Part shown: in pieces, positions 17,182-26,860 of the stretch
How the letters are laid out: each line of letters begins with the position of its first letter
Position numbering within the stretch: the first letter of the stretch is position 1
Assembly (NCBI RefSeq): GCF_000383415.1
Contig: NZ_KB911263.1
Location: forward strand, 62,001-126,000
DNA from: Hyphomicrobium zavarzinii ATCC 27496
GTDB lineage: Bacteria; Pseudomonadota; Alphaproteobacteria; Rhizobiales; Hyphomicrobiaceae
Length of the DNA: 64,000 nt
Reading direction: 5' to 3'
The notes under the pieces: model-generated
Seen by the model: only the letters and a program-made list of their open reading frames with translations
Databases searched by the model: none
What the model was told of the DNA's origin: nothing
Made by a program: the position numbers and the translations under genes

Positions 17182-18467
17182 CACGTCTCTCCCGCCTTCT
17201 CCCGCACGACTGCGCGCCACCCGATGTCGGTCCGGCAGAAGCCGCCCGGCCAATCGATCTTGGCGATCGCCGTATAGGCGCGCTCCTGCGCTTCGCCGAC
17301 AGTGGCGCCGAGCGCGGTCACGTTGAGCACGCGCCCGCCGTCCGCGAGAAGGCGCCCCCCGTCTCGCCGCGTCCCCGCGTGGAAGATCTGCACGCCCGGC
17401 ACCTGCCCCGCGATTTCGAGGCCACGAATCTCTGTGCCCTTTTCCGGCGTGCCGGGATAGCCCTTGGCCGCGAGCACCACCGTGAGCGCCACGTCCTCGC
17501 GCCAGCGCAGATCGCAGGCATCGAGCACGCCGTCCGCCGTCGCCAGCATCGCCGTCAGCAAATCGGAGGTGAGCCGCATCATCAGCACCTGCGTTTCGGG
17601 ATCGCCCAAGCGCACGTTGTACTCGATGAGCTTAGGCCCTTCCTTGGTGATCATGAGGCCTGCGAACAGCACCCCCTTGAAAGGCGTGCCGCGGGCCGCC
17701 ATGGCTTTGACAGTCGGCCGGATGATCTCGGCCATCGTCCGCTCGACCAGCTCCGGCGTCATCACGGGCGCGGGCGAATAGGCACCCATGCCGCCCGTGT
17801 TTGGCCCGGTGTCGCCGTCACCCACGCGCTTGTGGTCCTGCGCGGTCGCGAGCGCGAGCGCCGTCTTGCCGTCGCAGAGCGCGAAGAAGCTCGCCTCCTC
17901 GCCGTCGAGGAACTCCTCGATCACCACCTCCGCACCCGCCGCACCGAATGCGCCCGAGAAGCACGCATCGATGGCGGCTTCGGCTTCGGCCCGCGTCGTC
18001 GCGACGACGACGCCCTTGCCGGCCGCGAGCCCGTCGGCCTTGACCACGATTGGCACGGGCTGGCGCGCGAGATAGGCGTGCGCCGAGGCAGCATCCTTGA
18101 AACGGCCATAAGCGCCGGTCGGAATGCCCGCCTCGCGGCAGAGATCCTTGGTGTAGCCCTTCGAGCCTTCGAGCTGGCTCGCCGCCTGAGAGGGACCGAA
18201 ATGCTTGATGCCCGCCGCCGAGAGCGCATCTCCGAGCCCGCCGACCAGCGGCGCCTCCGGCCCGATCACGACGAAGCCGATGCCGGTCTCGGCAATGAAG
18301 CGCAGCACCGCCGCGTGATCGGTCACGTCGAGCTTGACGCACTCGGCAAGCTCCGCGATCCCCGCGTTTCCGGGCGCGGCATAGAGTTTCGTAAGCAGCG
18401 GGCTGGCGCTCAGGGCCCAGGCCAGCGCATGCTCGCGCCCGCCGCCGCCGATCAGGAGAACATTCAT
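17181..18467 (-). CDS. purD: Phosphoribosylamine-glycine ligase
   Basis: A 428-residue ATP-grasp enzyme for the second step of purine synthesis, making GAR from phosphoribosylamine and glycine. The start [19 protein letters not shown] is the family signature, so the ATG at 18467 is chosen over one 14 codons upstream. Other motifs: [36 protein letters not shown] (ATP binding), [19 protein letters not shown]-like segment near residue 190 and [17 protein letters not shown]. It is divergent from xseA with 54 bp between them. A small secreted protein gene overlaps its stop by one base. Confidence 0.96.
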   Translation of the reverse strand: MNVLLIGGGGREHALAWALSASPLLTKLYAAPGNAGIAELAECVKLDVTDHAAVLRFIAETGIGFVVIGPEAPLVGGLGDALSAAGIKHFGPSQAASQLEGSKGYTKDLCREAGIPTGAYGRFKDAASAHAYLARQPVPIVVKADGLAAGKGVVVATTRAEAEAAIDACFSGAFGAAGAEVVIEEFLDGEEASFFALCDGKTALALATAQDHKRVGDGDTGPNTGGMGAYSPAPVMTPELVERTMAEIIRPTVKAMAARGTPFKGVLFAGLMITKEGPKLIEYNVRLGDPETQVLMMRLTSDLLTAMLATADGVLDACDLRWREDVALTVVLAAKGYPGTPEKGTEIRGLEIAGQVPGVQIFHAGTRRDGGRLLADGGRVLNVTALGATVGEAQERAYTAIAKIDWPGGFCRTDIGWRAVVREKAGET

Positions 18468-18521
18468 AGGTAAGAAGATCCTGGCGATCTTGGATGGGGT
18501 TTTGCCCATCGTGTATCATGG

Positions 18522-20306
18522 ATGGCTCGCCGAACAAGCAAGGACCGATTCGTGGTTTCCACTCCCTCCCCAGCCTCAAGCCAGGGCAACAACGTCGCCG
18601 AATTCACCGTTTCCGAGCTCTCGAACGCGGTGAAACGGGCGCTCGAGGACGGATTTGGCCACGTGCGCCTGCGCGGCGAGATCTCAGGCTACCGCGGCCC
18701 GCATGCCTCCGGCCATTGCTACTTCTCGTTGAAGGACGACAAGGCCAAGATCGACGCCGTCGTCTGGCGCGGCAACTGGAGCAAGCTGCGCTTCAAGCCT
18801 GAGGAGGGCATGGAGGTCATCGCCACCGGCAAGATCTCCTCCTTCCCCGGCTCATCCAAATATCAGATCGTCATCGAGAGCCTGGAGCCCGCTGGCCTCG
18901 GCGCGCTGATGGCGCAACTCGAGGAGAGGAAGCGCCGCTTCGCCGCCGAGGGCCTTTTCGCCGAGGAGCGCAAGCGGCCCCTTCCCTTCCTGCCCAAGGT
19001 CGTCGGCATCGTGACGAGCCCCACCGGCGCCGTCATCCGCGACATGCTGCACGGTTTCCGCGAGCGCTTCCCGACGCGCGTCGTCGTCTGGCCGGTGCGC
19101 GTGCAGGGCGAAGGCAGCGCGGCCGAGGTCGCAGCCGCCATCCGTGGCTTCAACGCGCTTTCACCGGAAGGCGCAATTCCCCGTCCCGACGTGCTGATTG
19201 TCGCGCGTGGCGGCGGCAGCCTGGAAGACCTCTGGGGCTTCAACGATGAAGCCGTCGTGCGCGCCGTCGCCGCGAGCACCATCCCCGTCATCTCTGCGGT
19301 CGGCCACGAGACCGACTGGACGCTGATCGACCTCGTCGCCGATGCCCGCGCACCCACCCCCACCAAGGCGGCAGAATGGGCCGTGCCCAAGCACTCGGAT
19401 CTCCTGCAGGAGACCGGCAAGCTCACGCTTCGCCTCTCCGTCGCCATCCGCCGTCTTCTGGAGACGTTGCGCCGCGACCTTAAATCCGCAGAGCGTGGAC
19501 TGCCGCGTGCGGAGGACCTCGCAGCCCTTCCCCGCCAGCGGCTCGACAATGTCGCCATGCGGCTCGACGCAGCGCTCAGAACCCGCGTTCAGCGCAGCCA
19601 CACGCGCTTCGCTCAGGTGGCCGGACGTCTGCCGAGCCCGCGCACCCTCGTCATCCATCACCGCCAGCGCATGGATACGACGGGGCTGCGCCTCTCGCGC
19701 GCCCTCTCCGCCAACACGCAAGCCCATCACACACGCCATGTGCGCATCACGTCCCGGCTCGATCCCCGTCTCCTCGAAATTCGCTTCCAGCGCTCAGCCG
19801 ACAGGCTCGACGGTCTCGCACGCCGCGCGCGCGACGGCCTTGCGCGCACAGCCGCCGTGCGCCGGGCCCGGCTAGAGCGCTCCTCCGGGCGGCTTCAGCC
19901 GGCTCCCATCCGCCATCGCGTGGAACGGTGCGGCGAGCGCCTCGAAACCCTCGCCCGCCGCCTCGATCGCGCCTTCACGGGCAGCCTCGCGCAGCGCCGT
20001 CACACCCTCGAAGGCCAGGCCAAGCTCCTGGGTTCGCTCGGCTATCACAGCGTCCTGGCGCGCGGTTTCGCCCTCGTCCGCGACGCCGATGGCGCCATGG
20101 TCCGCTCGGCCGCGGCCGTAACCGTCGGACAAAGCCTGGAAATCGAGTTCGGCGACGGACGCGTCCAGACCGACGTCAAGGGCGTGAGCCCCGGAAGGCC
20201 CCCCCCGACACCCTCCCCGCGCGCAGAGCCGGGCCGCAAAGCGCCCGAAAAGCCTGCAACGACAGCCCAGAAGCGGGGCCCGGGGGAGCAAGGCTCGCTC
20301 TTCTGA
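18522..20306 (+). CDS. xseA: Exodeoxyribonuclease VII large subunit
   Basis: A 594-residue XseA. The N-terminal OB-fold is seen in [19 protein letters not shown] and [20 protein letters not shown]. The catalytic domain has [17 protein letters not shown] (about residues 166-182), [19 protein letters not shown] and [20 protein letters not shown] (about 256-275). A long Arg-rich helical region follows (about 290-500), and the C-terminal seal is [20 protein letters not shown]. The enzyme degrades single-stranded DNA with the small XseB subunit, whose gene is not here. The last 50 residues form a Pro/Lys-rich tail ending in GEQGSLF. Confidence 0.95.
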   Translation: MARRTSKDRFVVSTPSPASSQGNNVAEFTVSELSNAVKRALEDGFGHVRLRGEISGYRGPHASGHCYFSLKDDKAKIDAVVWRGNWSKLRFKPEEGMEVIATGKISSFPGSSKYQIVIESLEPAGLGALMAQLEERKRRFAAEGLFAEERKRPLPFLPKVVGIVTSPTGAVIRDMLHGFRERFPTRVVVWPVRVQGEGSAAEVAAAIRGFNALSPEGAIPRPDVLIVARGGGSLEDLWGFNDEAVVRAVAASTIPVISAVGHETDWTLIDLVADARAPTPTKAAEWAVPKHSDLLQETGKLTLRLSVAIRRLLETLRRDLKSAERGLPRAEDLAALPRQRLDNVAMRLDAALRTRVQRSHTRFAQVAGRLPSPRTLVIHHRQRMDTTGLRLSRALSANTQAHHTRHVRITSRLDPRLLEIRFQRSADRLDGLARRARDGLARTAAVRRARLERSSGRLQPAPIRHRVERCGERLETLARRLDRAFTGSLAQRRHTLEGQAKLLGSLGYHSVLARGFALVRDADGAMVRSAAAVTVGQSLEIEFGDGRVQTDVKGVSPGRPPPTPSPRAEPGRKAPEKPATTAQKRGPGEQGSLF

Positions 20307-20430
20307 TAACAAAATTCGAAGTCCGTCCCTTGACGCCGCCCCCCCAATTGGCGATTTGAACGGTGCGACAGGCTCACGAGCACGCATTTCGAGCGTTCCG
20401 GCCGGCACGTATTTGCAGGACAGAGGTAAC

Positions 20431-20667
20431 ATGAACCGCTTCGACAAGCTGTTTGGCATTCGGGGCGAAGCCCAGGTGCGCTACCTCGACGGCGAGTTCC
20501 AGGTGGTCTCGCCGGGCGATTTCGTGCGCTGCGCCGTGACGGGGCAGAAGATCGATCTGGCGGATCTGCGCTACTGGAGCGTGGAGTTGCAGGAGCCCTA
20601 TGCCTCCTCCGAGATTTCGCTCCAGCGCTATCTCGAATCCGTCCGCAATCGCAAGGCAGCCGGCTGA
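20431..20667 (+). CDS. DUF2093 protein
   Basis: A 78-residue protein of the alphaproteobacterial DUF2093 family: MNRFDKLFGIRGEAQVRYL, FVRCAVTGQKIDLADLRYWS, then VELQEPYASSE. The Cys in RCAVTGQ may be functional. Function is unknown, but in Rhizobiales it typically lies next to lpxK and waaA as here. The ATG at 20431 has AGAGG upstream, and homology begins there; an upstream frame adds 25 residues without family character. It converges on lpxK with 12 bp between the stops. Confidence 0.85.
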   Translation: MNRFDKLFGIRGEAQVRYLDGEFQVVSPGDFVRCAVTGQKIDLADLRYWSVELQEPYASSEISLQRYLESVRNRKAAG

Positions 20668-20679
20668 CCGCCCTCCGCC

Positions 20680-21726
20680 TCAGCCGCGCGCAGCCCCTTT
20701 CAGCACTCCGTCCACCAGAGAGCGCAGCCGCACAAGATCGCGGTCGTCGAACTGTACCTCGATAGGCAGCGTGCGCGAGAGCGACGCAAGCTCTCCAGGC
20801 GCACCCGAGCCCCCCGCGAGACGTGCCAGATCCTTCTCGGTCGTGACCAGATCCGCGCCCAGCGCCTTTGCTTCGGCGATCAGCCCCGCGGCTTCGCCCT
20901 CCGTGAACGCGTGATGATCGGGAAACGTGCGGCGCACTAGTCTGTCCGGCCCGAAGCTTTCCAGCAGACGGAAGAAGCGCTCCGGGTTCGCGATGCCGGC
21001 ATATGCAAGCAGCGACTTTCCCGCGATCCAGCCGCAGTCCCCCGTCGGCGCCACCGCCCCTCTCAGCACCGGGCCGGGAAACCGCTTCTTCAACTCCTCG
21101 AAAATCGGCGACGGCCCCTCCGGTGGATCGGCACCCATCACCACGATGCAGTCAACGAGACCGAGCTGGAAATCGAGGCGTGCCCGCAACGGACCCGAGG
21201 GAATGACACGGCCGTTACCGAATCCGCGGCCCGCATCCACGACCGCGATGGAGAGGTCTTTCGCGAGGCTCGGATTCTGCAATCCGTCGTCCATGATGAC
21301 GATCTCGACACCCTCGCTCGCCGCGATCGCCGCGAGGCCCGCCTTGCGATCGCGCGAGATCATCACCCGCGCCGTCCGCGCAATGAGCAGCGGCTCATCG
21401 CCGACCTCACCTGCGCTGTGACGCTCGGGCGCGACCCAGACGGGACCGGCAAGCGAGCCGCCGTAACCCCGCGTAAGACAGACCGGCGTGACGCCATCGC
21501 CTGCGAGCATCGAAACCAGAAAGCGTGTGAGCGGCGTCTTGCCCGTGCCGCCTGCCGTGAAGTTGCCGACACAGATCACCGGCAGGCCGCACCGGAAGGG
21601 CTGCACGGCCTTGAAGCGGCGCTCGACAACACGGCCGTAGAGATCGCTTATTGGACTGAGCAGGCGTTCGGCGAGGTGCGAGCCACCGGCTGCCCCATAC
21701 CACCACGAGGGCTCCTCAAGAGGCAC
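20680..21726 (-). CDS. lpxK: Tetraacyldisaccharide 4'-kinase
   Basis: A 348-residue inner-membrane kinase that phosphorylates the 4' position of the lipid A disaccharide. The N-terminus EEPSWWYG matches the usual start, and a P-loop is in VGNFTAGGTGKTPL (about residues 52-65). It also has CLTRGYGG and MDDGLQNPSLAKDLSIAVVD (about 144-163). The start codon is GTG at 21726, inside the last 11 bases of the fused acyltransferase-waaA gene, which implies translational coupling. Its product is the substrate for the Kdo transferase encoded upstream. Confidence 0.93.
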   Translation of the reverse strand: MPLEEPSWWYGAAGGSHLAERLLSPISDLYGRVVERRFKAVQPFRCGLPVICVGNFTAGGTGKTPLTRFLVSMLAGDGVTPVCLTRGYGGSLAGPVWVAPERHSAGEVGDEPLLIARTARVMISRDRKAGLAAIAASEGVEIVIMDDGLQNPSLAKDLSIAVVDAGRGFGNGRVIPSGPLRARLDFQLGLVDCIVVMGADPPEGPSPIFEELKKRFPGPVLRGAVAPTGDCGWIAGKSLLAYAGIANPERFFRLLESFGPDRLVRRTFPDHHAFTEGEAAGLIAEAKALGADLVTTEKDLARLAGGSGAPGELASLSRTLPIEVQFDDRDLVRLRSLVDGVLKGAARG

Positions 21727-23746
21727 GGCGCACGCGCGAGCCTTCGGGCAGCATCTCGATCAGCGCCTCGACCGTCCGGTCGAGCGCGCCGGCGAGCGAA
21801 GCCAGCGCCGTCTTGGCGCCGCCTCTCATGCGCTCGAGCTCACCCTCCTGCGTGAGGATCTGCTCGACCGCCGCCGCAAGCTCCTCGGCCGAGCTCACTT
21901 CGCGCGCACCCTTGCGGCGCAGAAGCGCAGTGTAGAAATCGCGGAAGTTCGTCCAGTGCGGCCCGGTAAGCACCACGGCGCCATGGCCGACGGCCTCCAC
22001 CGGGTTCTGCCCGCCATGCCGGATCAGTGATCCGCCGACGAACGCAATGTCGGTAAGCGAATAGAGCGTGCCGAGCTCGCCGATGGTGTCGGCGACGTAG
22101 ATGTCGGTATCCGCATCCGGCAGCTTGCCCTCAGAGCGCAGCGCTACGCGGAACCCCTTGCCCCGGAGCATCTCGGCGATCGCCTTGCCGCGCGCCGGAT
22201 GACGCGGGGCGATGATCGTGCAGAAGCGCGGAAGCTTGCGCGCGATGAGAGCGTGTGCACGGCCCACGATCTCCTCCTCGGGATCGTGCGTGCTGGCAGC
22301 GACCAGGATAGGCCGTCCGTCGAGCGCCTGGCGCAGCCGCTCGAGCTCCATCACGTCCACGACGGGAGGCGGCGCGTCGATCTTCAAATTGCCGATACCC
22401 TGCACGCGCCGCGCGCCCAATCCCTTGAAGGCGCGCGCGAGCTGATCGTTCTGCGCGAGCACCAGATCGAAACGCGAGAACAGCGGCAGCGAGATGCCCT
22501 TGAGCCGTTTCCAGCGCTTGGAGCTGCGCGCCGACATGCGCGCATTGACGAGCGCGATCGGAATGGAGCGTGCCGAGGATTCCATCACGAGGTTGGGCCA
22601 GATCTCGCTCTCCGCGAACACCGCGAGATCCGGCTTCCAGTGCGAGAGGAACGCGCGCACGTACTCCGGCACGTCGAGCACGATGAACTGGTGGAACGCG
22701 CGCGGCCCAAGCCGCCGTTTGGCAAGCGCCGCCGACGTCACCGTGCCGGTCGTGAGCAGAACGGACAGATCCTCCCGTTCCGCGAGCAGCCGCTCGATCA
22801 CCGGCAGCACCGCATTGGTCTCGCCCACGCTCGCCGCGTGCACCCACACGAGCGGACCGTCCGGACGCGGCAGGCCCGCCTTGCCGTAGCGCTCACCGCG
22901 TCGCTCGGGATCTTCCTTGCCTTGCCGGCCGCGAACTGCGAGCAGCAGCGGCGCGACGAGCCCGAACAGGCGGGTTCCGCCCCGGTAGAGCTTGAGCGTC
23001 AGCCCCTCGGCCGCCGGAGCAGTCAACGCCTCGGGCGGAGCAGGCGGCGTCACGCGCGCCAGATTTCCGCCCACGATCTCATAGGCACGCGCCGTCACGC
23101 GGTTGAGGCCTGCTTCCACCGCGCGCCGGCGTTCTTCGAGCACATCCTCCCCCGCGTCGGGCGGCACCCAGATCGGATCGCCGATGACGTAGGCCAGCTT
23201 CGAGAACGGCAGGTTGATGGTCATTCGGCTCCACGTCGGCAGCACGAGAAAGCGCGACGTGGCGACCGCGAACGGAACGATGGGACGGCCCGAATAGCGG
23301 GCCAGCATGGTAATGCCGGTGCCGGCCTTGCGCGCAGGCCCCGGCGGAATGTCGGCCGTCATGGAAAAGGTGCTGCCGCCCTTGAGCAGCCGCGTCGCGA
23401 TCCGGAGCGCCGTCGCACCTCCGCGATCCCGCTTGCGCTCGCCCGCGCCTGCTCCCTGCACGACCTCGATGTCGAACTCGCCGAGCATGGTGCGCACCAC
23501 CGCCGCATCGGAATGGCGGGCCGCGATTGCCGACACCGGAAAGGCGCCCTGGTGCAGCGTCGGCATCAACACGAACTGGCCGTGCCACATTGCCAGGATG
23601 AACGGGTGTATTTCACCCGCGCGCGCAACTGCGTCGGACGGCTCGTAGACGACGGTGGACGTATTTCGGACGAAGCGCGTGTAGCGCGCCGCAAGCAGAC
23701 CGGCGAATCTGCCAATTCTCGACTCTGGCTTTGGCGATTGTGCCAT
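21716..23746 (-). CDS. waaA: DUF374 lipid A acyltransferase fused to Kdo transferase
   Basis: A 676-residue single frame with two enzymes. About residues 12-240 form a DUF374 domain of the lysophospholipid-acyltransferase superfamily, the family of the epsilonproteobacterial lipid A acyltransferase LpxJ: ILAMWHGQFVLMPTLHQG, AARHSDAAVVRTMLGEFDIE, TADIPPGPARKAGTGITMLA and IVPFAVATSRFLVLPTWSRM. From about 260 onward is WaaA/KdtA: VWVHAASVGETNAVLPVIER (about 313-332), LLTTGTVTSAALAKRRL, FAESEIWPNLVMESSARSIP, FVGGSLIRHGGQNPVEAVGH. I chose the ATG at 23746; the frame opens 43 codons earlier without domain character. Usually the two are neighbouring separate genes. Confidence 0.9.
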   Translation of the reverse strand: MAQSPKPESRIGRFAGLLAARYTRFVRNTSTVVYEPSDAVARAGEIHPFILAMWHGQFVLMPTLHQGAFPVSAIAARHSDAAVVRTMLGEFDIEVVQGAGAGERKRDRGGATALRIATRLLKGGSTFSMTADIPPGPARKAGTGITMLARYSGRPIVPFAVATSRFLVLPTWSRMTINLPFSKLAYVIGDPIWVPPDAGEDVLEERRRAVEAGLNRVTARAYEIVGGNLARVTPPAPPEALTAPAAEGLTLKLYRGGTRLFGLVAPLLLAVRGRQGKEDPERRGERYGKAGLPRPDGPLVWVHAASVGETNAVLPVIERLLAEREDLSVLLTTGTVTSAALAKRRLGPRAFHQFIVLDVPEYVRAFLSHWKPDLAVFAESEIWPNLVMESSARSIPIALVNARMSARSSKRWKRLKGISLPLFSRFDLVLAQNDQLARAFKGLGARRVQGIGNLKIDAPPPVVDVMELERLRQALDGRPILVAASTHDPEEEIVGRAHALIARKLPRFCTIIAPRHPARGKAIAEMLRGKGFRVALRSEGKLPDADTDIYVADTIGELGTLYSLTDIAFVGGSLIRHGGQNPVEAVGHGAVVLTGPHWTNFRDFYTALLRRKGAREVSSAEELAAAVEQILTQEGELERMRGGAKTALASLAGALDRTVEALIEMLPEGSRVRRAS

Positions 23747-23820
23747 CGATCGGCCTCTCTCGCCTCTCCCTGCTCGAGCCGCAATAATCCTGACGCCGTT
23801 TTCCGGACATTTCCCTATAG

Positions 23821-23849
23821 AGCGCTTCCGGAAAAGTGTGAAGCGGTTT
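23821..23849. repeat. Rhizobiales-type interspersed palindromic element
   Basis: The segment beginning AGCGCTTCCGGAAAAGTGTG and continuing AAGCGGTTT contains CGCTTC / GAAGCG arms around TTCCGGAA. It closely resembles a short palindromic element I know as frequent between genes in Bradyrhizobium, Rhizobium and relatives. It lies upstream of the fused waaA gene. Only one clear copy was noticed in this window. Confidence 0.5.
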
Positions 23850-24038
23850 CCCACATAAGAAGCACGCCAGAACAAGGACGTAGCCGATGTGGATGTTGTG
23901 GCGACGCCTGTGGACGCTGAATCATCGACAGATCCGGCAGGATAATGCTAGGGAGCCCATAGACTGGACCGCTTTGAGAGGCCGCCGTGGAACGCTCCTC
24001 TCCAGACGCGGCAATTTACGCGGGAAATCAAAGAGCAC

Positions 24039-24776
24039 ATGGCATCCCTCACAAAACGGGCACGGCGCGTTCTACGCCGCTCGGGTTGGGCGGGGCTGAG
24101 ACTTGTGACGTCGGCGCTGCCGGTGTCTTGGCGCCGGCGTGCGGAGCCGTATGCCCGCTATCTCGACATGCTGCTGCTTGACCATCTTATCATCCGCCTG
24201 TTTTTCCCCAACCGGCACCGCCTGTCCGATCAAGCTTGGCGTGCCGCCCAGCCCCTGCCCCACCAGATCCGAGACGTCGCGCGGCGCGGCGTGCGCACGG
24301 TGGTGAACCTGCGGGGTCAGCTCGATACCTCCACCTACGCCTACGAGCAGGCGGCATGCCGGGAGGCTGGAATCAATCTGGTCGACTACCGGGTCCGCTC
24401 GCGCGCGGCTCCGACGCGTGACGAGGTGCTCGGCGCCCGCGAGCTGTTCAAGACCGTCGAATATCCCATTCTCATGCACTGCAAATCGGGTGCGGACCGC
24501 GTCGGCCTGATGAGCGCGCTCTACTTGCATACGCGCCACCAGATCCCGATCGCAGATGCGCGCAACCAGCTATCCCTGAGATACGGCCACATCCGCCAGG
24601 CCGACACCGGCATCCTCGATCACTTCCTCGAAGCCTATCTCGCCTATGCGGAGAAAACGCCCATCTCGTTCTACGAATGGGTGGAGACGGTCTACGATCC
24701 GAAGGACGTAGAGGCCCGCCTTCACTCCCAGAGCTGGGCTAACCGCGTCGTCGACAAGATTTTCCGCCGCGAATAA
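24039..24776 (+). CDS. CX5R phosphatase (dual-specificity/tyrosine-phosphatase fold)
   Basis: A 245-residue protein with the phosphatase P-loop HCKSGADRVGLMSALYL: catalytic Cys148 and Arg154 in CX5R, with the GADR form typical of the fold. Before it are VVNLRGQLDTSTYAYEQAAC (WPD-loop side of the domain) and VDYRVRSRAAPTRDE. The N-terminal 60 residues are basic and partly hydrophobic (LDMLLLDHLIIRLFF) and may bind the membrane. It sits inside a lipid A cluster between the MsbA-like exporter and waaA, so a lipid phosphate is a likely substrate, as proposed for Caulobacter CtpA; a protein substrate is the alternative. Confidence 0.75.
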   Translation: MASLTKRARRVLRRSGWAGLRLVTSALPVSWRRRAEPYARYLDMLLLDHLIIRLFFPNRHRLSDQAWRAAQPLPHQIRDVARRGVRTVVNLRGQLDTSTYAYEQAACREAGINLVDYRVRSRAAPTRDEVLGARELFKTVEYPILMHCKSGADRVGLMSALYLHTRHQIPIADARNQLSLRYGHIRQADTGILDHFLEAYLAYAEKTPISFYEWVETVYDPKDVEARLHSQSWANRVVDKIFRRE

Positions 24777-24819
24777 CGGCCGGCAGGCCGTGCCCTGCAG
24801 CCGGGCGAGCTGTCGCGCT

Positions 24820-26658
24820 TCAGTTCAAAGGCAATCCCGGCGGCGGGCTGTCCGCATCGGAATCCGACAGCAGTTGCGCGCGCACGAGGCGGGCATAGGC
24901 CCCACCCCGGGCGATCAACTCGCTATGCGAGCCGGATTCGACGATGGTCCCGCCGTCCATCACACAGATGAGATCCGCGTTCTGCACCGTCGAGAGGCGG
25001 TGCGCGATCACGATCGACGTGCGCCCGCGCGTGAAATCGGCCAGCGCCTGCTGGACGAGCCGTTCCGACTGGGTATCGAGCGCGCTCGTGGCCTCGTCGA
25101 GCAGGAGGAGGGGCGCGTCCTTGAGAATAGCCGCCGCCAGCGCGAGGCGTTGGCGCTGCCCGCCCGAAAGCCGCACGCCGCGATCGCCGATCAGCGTCTC
25201 GTAGCCCTGCGGCTGGCTGAGGATGAACTCGTGCGCCGCCGCCGCCTTGGCCGCCGCCACGATCTCCTCGTCGCTCGCGCCGAGCCTGCCGAGCGCGATG
25301 TTCGCGCGGATCGTATCGTCGAACAGCGTGACATCCTGGCTGACGAGGGCGATCGAGGAGCGCAGCGACGCCAGCGTCACCTCCCGGATGTCCTGCCCGT
25401 CGATGCGGATGCTGCCGCCCGTCACGTCGAAGAGCCGGGGCACGAGATTGACGATCGTGGATTTTCCGGCTCCCGACCGGCCCACCAGCGCGACCGTCTG
25501 CCCGCCCTTGGCCTCGAGATTGAAATCGATGATCGCCGGAATCGACTCGTCGCCGTAGTGGAACGACACGTGATCGAAGCTGACCGCGCCCTCTGTGATG
25601 TGCAGCGGCTTCGCCCCCGGCAGATCCTTGTTCTTCGGCTTCTCGTCCAGGATCTCGTAGATGCTCTCCACGGCCGCGAGGCCCTCCTGGAGACGCGCCA
25701 TCAAACCGCCAACCGCCTTGAGAGGCTGTGCCGCCATCAGAAGAGCGGCGGTCAATCCCATGAAATCGCCGACCGTCGAGGCTCCGCTCGAAATGCGCCA
25801 GTAGGCGACCCAGATGACGCCAGCCACGGCCGCGCCGCCGAGCGCTTCCAGCAACGCTTCCAGCCGCGCCTTCACAGCGACGCCTTTGAGCCTCAACCGG
25901 AAGACCTCCTCGAAGCTCCGGTTCACGCGGGAGGCCGCGTAGTCCTCGAGACGATAGGTCTTGATGAGCCGCGTCGCGCCGAGCTTTTCGACCAGCAGCG
26001 AGGTCATGCCGCCGAGCTCGGCCTGCGTGCGCGTCGAATTGTGGCGCACCCGACGCGCGATGCTCGCGATTGGCACGGCCGCGAACGGATAGACGCCGAG
26101 AACGACCAGCGAAATGAGCCAGTCCAGATAGAACATCGATCCCACGAGCGCGACGATCGAGAGCGTGTCCCGCATGATCGAGTTCATCGAGGCGAGGGAA
26201 GCCTGCTGGATGAACTGCACGTCGTTCGTAAGTTTGGACATCAGCCGCCCGGGCGTATCGCGGGTGAGGCGCGCATAGTCCGCGTTGATCAAATGGCGGA
26301 ACGTGACGCTCTGCATGTCCGCCATCAACCGGAGAACGATCCGCTGCGTAGCAACCGTCTGCAGGTAAAGGAACGTGCTTCGCGCGAGCGTGATGAAGAT
26401 GATCGCGGCGAGCACCCACGGCAGCCACGAAACGTCACCCGCGAGCAGATTGTCGAACGAGAACTTGATGACCATCGGATAGGCGCCGGTCGCCGCCGCC
26501 AGGGCCGCCGTCAGCGCAAGCGCGACGAGCAGCTCGCGCCAGCGCGGCTTCACCCAGTCCGCCAGGAAGCGAGAGAGAAGCTTGCGCGAATGGGCGTCGA
26601 GGGCAGCCTTCTTCGGGCGCGCGGTTTGCCCATGCCGTGGTGTGCGTGCGGTCGCCAT
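24820..26658 (-). CDS. msbA: MsbA-like lipid exporter ABC transporter
   Basis: A 612-residue half-transporter. The membrane domain (about residues 25-330) has about six helices; the nucleotide-binding domain has Walker A GRSGAGKS (near 394), signature LSGGQRQR (near 496), Walker B LLLLDEATSALD (near 517) and the H-loop IVIAHRLST. It works as a homodimer that flips core lipid A or related lipids across the inner membrane. The ATG at 26658 has AGGAG upstream and is chosen over a start 22 codons earlier. Its place beside waaA, lpxK and DUF4170 supports lipid A export, though other lipids cannot be excluded. Confidence 0.88.
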   Translation of the reverse strand: MATARTPRHGQTARPKKAALDAHSRKLLSRFLADWVKPRWRELLVALALTAALAAATGAYPMVIKFSFDNLLAGDVSWLPWVLAAIIFITLARSTFLYLQTVATQRIVLRLMADMQSVTFRHLINADYARLTRDTPGRLMSKLTNDVQFIQQASLASMNSIMRDTLSIVALVGSMFYLDWLISLVVLGVYPFAAVPIASIARRVRHNSTRTQAELGGMTSLLVEKLGATRLIKTYRLEDYAASRVNRSFEEVFRLRLKGVAVKARLEALLEALGGAAVAGVIWVAYWRISSGASTVGDFMGLTAALLMAAQPLKAVGGLMARLQEGLAAVESIYEILDEKPKNKDLPGAKPLHITEGAVSFDHVSFHYGDESIPAIIDFNLEAKGGQTVALVGRSGAGKSTIVNLVPRLFDVTGGSIRIDGQDIREVTLASLRSSIALVSQDVTLFDDTIRANIALGRLGASDEEIVAAAKAAAAHEFILSQPQGYETLIGDRGVRLSGGQRQRLALAAAILKDAPLLLLDEATSALDTQSERLVQQALADFTRGRTSIVIAHRLSTVQNADLICVMDGGTIVESGSHSELIARGGAYARLVRAQLLSDSDADSPPPGLPLN

Positions 26659-26860
26659 CGACTGTGAAGGGCTCCTAAAGAAAACGACGGCAGTCCGCCT
26701 CTGGGCTACGCACGGCTCGGGCACGCGAAAAACGCCCGATTTTATCTTCGAGCTTAGCGGAAGTCAGCACGGCAGCCGACCGACCTCCGGTGGAGAGCTG
26801 GTAATAAGTGTATGATTTGGCGCCCATGTGGCCCTTTTCGGGGCCGCGCGGAACGTCCCG

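Noticed and set aside
22199-23920. 573-codon plus-strand frame opposite waaA
   Set aside because: Same reason: no recognisable domain and a composition typical of antisense frames.
24790-26667. 625-codon plus-strand frame opposite the ABC transporter
   Set aside because: Antisense shadow with low-complexity Arg/Glu/His content; the transporter motifs on the other strand are unambiguous.
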